Assembly: GCA_903944755.1 (NCBI GenBank)
Contig: CAJATB010000071.1
Coordinates: forward strand, 1 to 8,841
Direction of reading: 5' to 3'
Source of the DNA: an uncultured Bacteroidota bacterium
GTDB taxonomy: Bacteria; Bacteroidota; Bacteroidia; Chitinophagales; Chitinophagaceae
DNA length: 8,841 nucleotides
In this document: piece by piece, positions 6,228 to 8,841 of the stretch
How the letters are laid out: every line of letters begins with the position of its first letter
Numbering within the stretch: the first letter of the stretch is position 1
Made by a program: the position numbers and the translations under genes
Notes under the pieces: generated by a model
The model's input: the letters and a program-made list of their open reading frames with translations, nothing else
Told to the model about the DNA's origin: nothing
Databases searched by the model: none

Positions 6228-7907
6228 ATGTCTTCATTAAAGTTTTATGCAAAACCCAATCCTATGGGGTGTAGAATACGATTAAGGTATACCTACAATA
6301 GAGATAGTAGATGTGATTTCTTTTGTGGGGTAGAAATTACAGATGAGAAGAATTTCAATTCAAATAATGATTTAACCCCTATTAAAAAGGCGGAGAAGGA
6401 GCATCAGTTAAAAAACAATCAACTTAAGCAACTTAAGATGAATGTTGAGGAGGTAATTCAATCATTAATTTTATTAAAGAAGGTACCCACTGCAAAATTA
6501 GTTAAGGAGAGATATAAGTCCCATAAATCAGTTTTATCTAATAATACAGATGTAGAAAGTAAGATTAACCGATTCTTCGTTATTCAAACTATTGATGAAT
6601 ATATTAACCATTTAAGGGGTAGGGTTCATATGGGGGATAATTTGAAAATAACCTCATTTGAGAAGAATAGTAGAATTATGGAAAGGTGGAGAGATTTTTT
6701 CAATGCAAAGAAGCAGAACTCAATCCAATTTGAAGAATTAAGGAGTAGGTATACCTTATTTAGAGAATTTGGTGAATGGGCTATTAAGAACCATTCTTTT
6801 GCTAACTCTTCGGTTAACAAATACAATTCTACTTTCAGAAACTTCTTAAAGTGGGGATTAAAAATGGATTATCATAACATTGATTTAGGGAGGTTTGATT
6901 CACCAAATCTTAAAGAAGTTTCAAAGAAGACAATATTAGCATTAACTACAAAACAATTACAATCCATTTATAATTTTACTGATTTCCATTATAGTTTAAA
7001 TGGAGAGTATAATCCTAAATGTGAAACATTTAAGAAGAAAGAAGAGAGGTATTTCTTTGTAGAAGATGTGTTTAATCAAAAGAAATATGATAAGGATGAT
7101 AATATTGAAATAATACCCCATTGTAAGAAATATACATCAATGGAGGTGGTAAAGGATTTCTTCTGTTTCCTTTGTTCAACATCTTTAGCATATGTGGATG
7201 CTGCAAATCTGAAAGTAGCTGATTTTGATTTTGCTAAGGATTGTTTTGAATTGATTAGGATTAAAACGTCTGCGCCCACTACAATTCCTATGAATGAGAT
7301 GAGTAGGGCAATATGGATGAAATATTCAAAAGATAAAAATGGGAAACGAAATGATGGAAATAAGGTAGATACTCATTATCTATTTCCGCGATTTGTTGGA
7401 GATAAGTTCCTTTCTAATGCGAACACTAATTCAATGTTAAAGAGGATAGGGTTAGAAGTTAAAGATGATTTGAGTAATATGGTGAATATTGAAGTTAGGA
7501 GCGGAAGTGGGTATAAGGATGGAACTGAAGATGAGAAGAAACTTTATGAAGTTTTACATACACATATGGGAAGAAAAACCTTCATCAACTTTGCTTTAAC
7601 TGAAAAAATTTCACCTATAGATATAAAAAAAATAAGTGGGCATAGTGATGAGAAGATGTTTAAATATTATGTGAATTCGTTAAGAGATGAAGTTAAAGAG
7701 GAGTTTCAGACTATGGGTTCATTTATGGGTAAAGGAGAGTTTATTGGACCAAAAAATGGAAAGAAAATTAAAGAAGTTAAACCTATAAGTGATTCTGAGA
7801 GGTCAATTAAAGAAATACTTATAGAACTAAGTGAATTGAATAATGCAGGTTTGATAACAGATGAAGAGTATCAGCAAAAAAGAAATGAGATTCTAAAAAG
7901 AATCTAA
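6228..7907 (+). CDS. tyrosine recombinase/integrase, Bacteroidota type, with C-terminal SHOCT-like domain
   Basis: A 559-residue site-specific recombinase that should integrate and excise the element at the tRNA 3' end. Residues about 1-95 resemble an Arm DNA-binding domain, and about 115-225 a SAM-like core-binding domain. The catalytic domain spans about 235-495, interrupted near its start by an extra segment at roughly 252-305. Visible catalytic residues are K346 (RIKTSAP), H446 and R449 (HMGRKTF), H472 (SGHSDEK) and the nucleophile tyrosine, probably Y481 (KYY; Y480 is the alternative). The first catalytic arginine, normally in TGLRxSD, is alanine here (A321 in TSLAYVD). Replacement of this arginine is known in the IntDOT group of Bacteroidota integrases. 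Residues about 527-559 (EILIELSELNNAGLITDEEY and the end KRNEILKRI) match the SHOCT C-terminal domain pattern, which is unusual on an integrase. The start at 6228 gives a full N-terminal domain and sits 146 bases from the att-like repeat. Confidence 0.92.
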   Translation: MSSLKFYAKPNPMGCRIRLRYTYNRDSRCDFFCGVEITDEKNFNSNNDLTPIKKAEKEHQLKNNQLKQLKMNVEEVIQSLILLKKVPTAKLVKERYKSHKSVLSNNTDVESKINRFFVIQTIDEYINHLRGRVHMGDNLKITSFEKNSRIMERWRDFFNAKKQNSIQFEELRSRYTLFREFGEWAIKNHSFANSSVNKYNSTFRNFLKWGLKMDYHNIDLGRFDSPNLKEVSKKTILALTTKQLQSIYNFTDFHYSLNGEYNPKCETFKKKEERYFFVEDVFNQKKYDKDDNIEIIPHCKKYTSMEVVKDFFCFLCSTSLAYVDAANLKVADFDFAKDCFELIRIKTSAPTTIPMNEMSRAIWMKYSKDKNGKRNDGNKVDTHYLFPRFVGDKFLSNANTNSMLKRIGLEVKDDLSNMVNIEVRSGSGYKDGTEDEKKLYEVLHTHMGRKTFINFALTEKISPIDIKKISGHSDEKMFKYYVNSLRDEVKEEFQTMGSFMGKGEFIGPKNGKKIKEVKPISDSERSIKEILIELSELNNAGLITDEEYQQKRNEILKRI

Positions 7908-7930
7908 ATAAATTCATATATATTTACTAA

Positions 7931-8179
7931 ATGAAATATATTAAGTATACTGATAAAAATATTACAAACTATTTACAGATTATTACAGCCAGGTTTTATA
8001 AAAATGGGCCAAGTATTAGATTTAATGGAATTAATGATTCGCTTTCATCTGAAAATCTAACTTTATATAATTTTGAAAATATAAATAAATCATTCATTGA
8101 GTTTATTTCTTCAGACATAAATATGTTGTTTGATTTAAATAATTTTAATACTGAATTTCACTTCAATAGTGGTTTCTAA
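7931..8179 (+). CDS. small protein of unknown function downstream of integrase
   Basis: An 82-residue ORF starting 23 bases after the integrase stop on the same strand, so it may be co-transcribed. It is rich in N, F, I and S, with no signal peptide, membrane segment or cysteine motif. I do not see a helix-turn-helix, so the position alone (where an excisionase could lie) is not enough to call it one. The composition (NYLQIITARFY, FENINKSFIEFIS, FDLNNFNTEF) suggests a small globular protein. In DNA this AT-rich an 82-codon frame can occur by chance, and there is no strong ribosome site, so the call is tentative. Confidence 0.45.
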   Translation: MKYIKYTDKNITNYLQIITARFYKNGPSIRFNGINDSLSSENLTLYNFENINKSFIEFISSDINMLFDLNNFNTEFHFNSGF

Positions 8180-8251
8180 TTTATCTTTTTATATCAATCT
8201 ATTTATAAATATTTGTTTTTGATTTATATCATAATAATGATGATTATGGTT
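8180..8251. other. convergent intergenic region, no clear terminator
   Basis: This 72-base gap lies between the ends of two convergent genes. It is almost pure AT. The only symmetry is a weak, AT-only dyad near 8228-8248 (CATAAT ... ATTATG), with no GC-rich stem, so I do not call a terminator here. Confidence 0.4.
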
Positions 8252-8841
8252 TTAATTTAATCGCTTTGTATTCTTATTGATTTTATACATTTGATATGTT
8301 TGAATCACATTTAGAAAATTATTGAACTTTATAGTTGAATCAATATTTGTTAATTGCTTTTCAACTGAATCGCTTAATTCTCTGAATGAATCTTTTGTTA
8401 CATAAGTTAAATTATCAATCGAGCTAACAATCTTATTTTCCATTTTGTTAATAGAATACATTAGTTCATTAATTCCATCTCCAATATCTGTTAATTTTTC
8501 TGATACCTCATTCTCCCAATTTGAATTAAATACACCTAATTGGTCAAAACATTCGTAAATTTCGTAAAATGAAATTAGGTCATTTTTAACGAGTGAAATC
8601 ATCATACTTATTGAGTGAAATACTAATAAATCGTATGTGTGAATTTGATTTTTTAGAAGATTAACTAATTCGGTAAGTTCCTTATCATCTTTAGTGCCGT
8701 TAATTGATTCAAATATTTTTTGTGTATTATTTTTTTTAGTTTTTAGGTAAATTGAAATCTTAACAAACTTCTGAATATAATTCTTATCGATTTCAATTAT
8801 ATCTTTTTGATTTTTTGAAAGAAGTTTATCATATGATTCAC
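8252..8841 (-). CDS. coiled-coil protein of unknown function, N-terminus beyond the window
   Basis: The frame ending at 8252-8254 (TAA on the minus strand) contains an ATG at 8603-8605, but reading on upstream I find about 78 further codons with no stop up to base 8841 (including ...YIQKFVKISIYLKTKK and LVNLLKNQIHTYDLLVF). At least 195 residues are therefore coded here, and the true start lies outside. The part from IGDGINELMYSINKMENKIV to QLTNIDSTIK has regular hydrophobic spacing typical of a coiled coil. It is followed by a conserved-looking tail (NNFLNVIQTYQMYKINKNTK). No signal peptide or catalytic motif can be seen. It points towards the integrase operon (convergent, 72 bases from the previous stop) and is probably cargo of the element. 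A structural or sensor role is possible, but the function is unknown. Confidence 0.75.
   Translation of the reverse strand, partial: ESYDKLLSKNQKDIIEIDKNYIQKFVKISIYLKTKKNNTQKIFESINGTKDDKELTELVNLLKNQIHTYDLLVFHSISMMISLVKNDLISFYEIYECFDQLGVFNSNWENEVSEKLTDIGDGINELMYSINKMENKIVSSIDNLTYVTKDSFRELSDSVEKQLTNIDSTIKFNNFLNVIQTYQMYKINKNTKRLN

Larger units (their letters stand above)
6069..8841 (+). mobile_element. integrative element, left end with integrase (continues beyond window)
   Basis: Starts at the tRNA-like 3' end fragment, followed by a 146-base non-coding segment, a full-length tyrosine recombinase gene, a small unknown ORF and a convergent coiled-coil protein gene that runs off the window. No mobilisation, conjugation, replication or phage structural gene is visible in the part shown, so the type (prophage, ICE, satellite or defence island) cannot be decided. 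The other att site and the intact minus-strand tRNA gene are predicted to the right of 8841. Confidence 0.5.

Noticed and set aside
6626..6826. 66-codon minus-strand frame within the integrase gene
   Set aside because: Antisense shadow of the core-binding domain; no signals of its own.
7076..7279. 67-codon minus-strand frame within the integrase gene
   Set aside because: Antisense shadow of the catalytic domain, which is clearly coding on the plus strand.
8228..8248. Terminator between the convergent genes
   Set aside because: Only an AT-only imperfect dyad is present, with no GC stem and no clear T-run pairing.
8252..8605. A 117-residue gene starting at the ATG at 8605 on the minus strand
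   Set aside because: The same frame stays open upstream to the window edge with protein-like content, so this ATG is probably an internal methionine.

Overview
The window is AT-rich double-stranded bacterial DNA that I assign to the phylum Bacteroidota. The main reasons are a 1660-residue exported protein ending in a type IX secretion (T9SS) C-terminal sorting domain, a tyrosine recombinase of the Bacteroidota type (Arm domain, SAM-like domain, catalytic domain, with the first catalytic arginine replaced as in the IntDOT group), and start codons preceded by A-rich stretches instead of strong Shine-Dalgarno sites. I cannot name a genus.

Left part (1-794): the last codons of a truncated gene, then two tandem small exported proteins (107-379 and 388-666) that are paralogues of each other, closed by a strong terminator (681-714). 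Next come a second hairpin and a 13-base sequence (782-794) that reads on the minus strand as the 3' end of a tRNA, most like tRNA-Asp. The rest of the tRNA is absent.

Middle part (795-6068): one very large secreted protein gene (1008-5990) with about 14 RCC1-type repeats, three FN3-like modules, a PKD-like module, a PQQ/BamB-like propeller, an Ig-like module and the T9SS sorting domain. Its 213-base leader holds several inverted repeats. After the gene there is again a perfect terminator hairpin followed by an exact second copy of the 13-base tRNA 3' end (6069-6081).

Right part (6082-8841): immediately inside the second tRNA fragment lies a tyrosine recombinase gene (6228-7907) with a C-terminal SHOCT-like domain, then a small unknown ORF (7931-8179), then a convergent minus-strand gene (8252 to the right edge) for a coiled-coil protein. 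That last reading frame stays open to the end of the window, so its N-terminus lies outside.

My reading is that the window shows a tRNA-Asp 3'-end integration site hit more than once. An att-flanked segment without an integrase carries the giant secreted protein. Next to it is an integrase-bearing element whose far end, and the intact tRNA gene, should lie to the right beyond 8841. The repeats and the integrase are visible directly; the element model is inference. No complete tRNA, rRNA, CRISPR array or insertion sequence is present.
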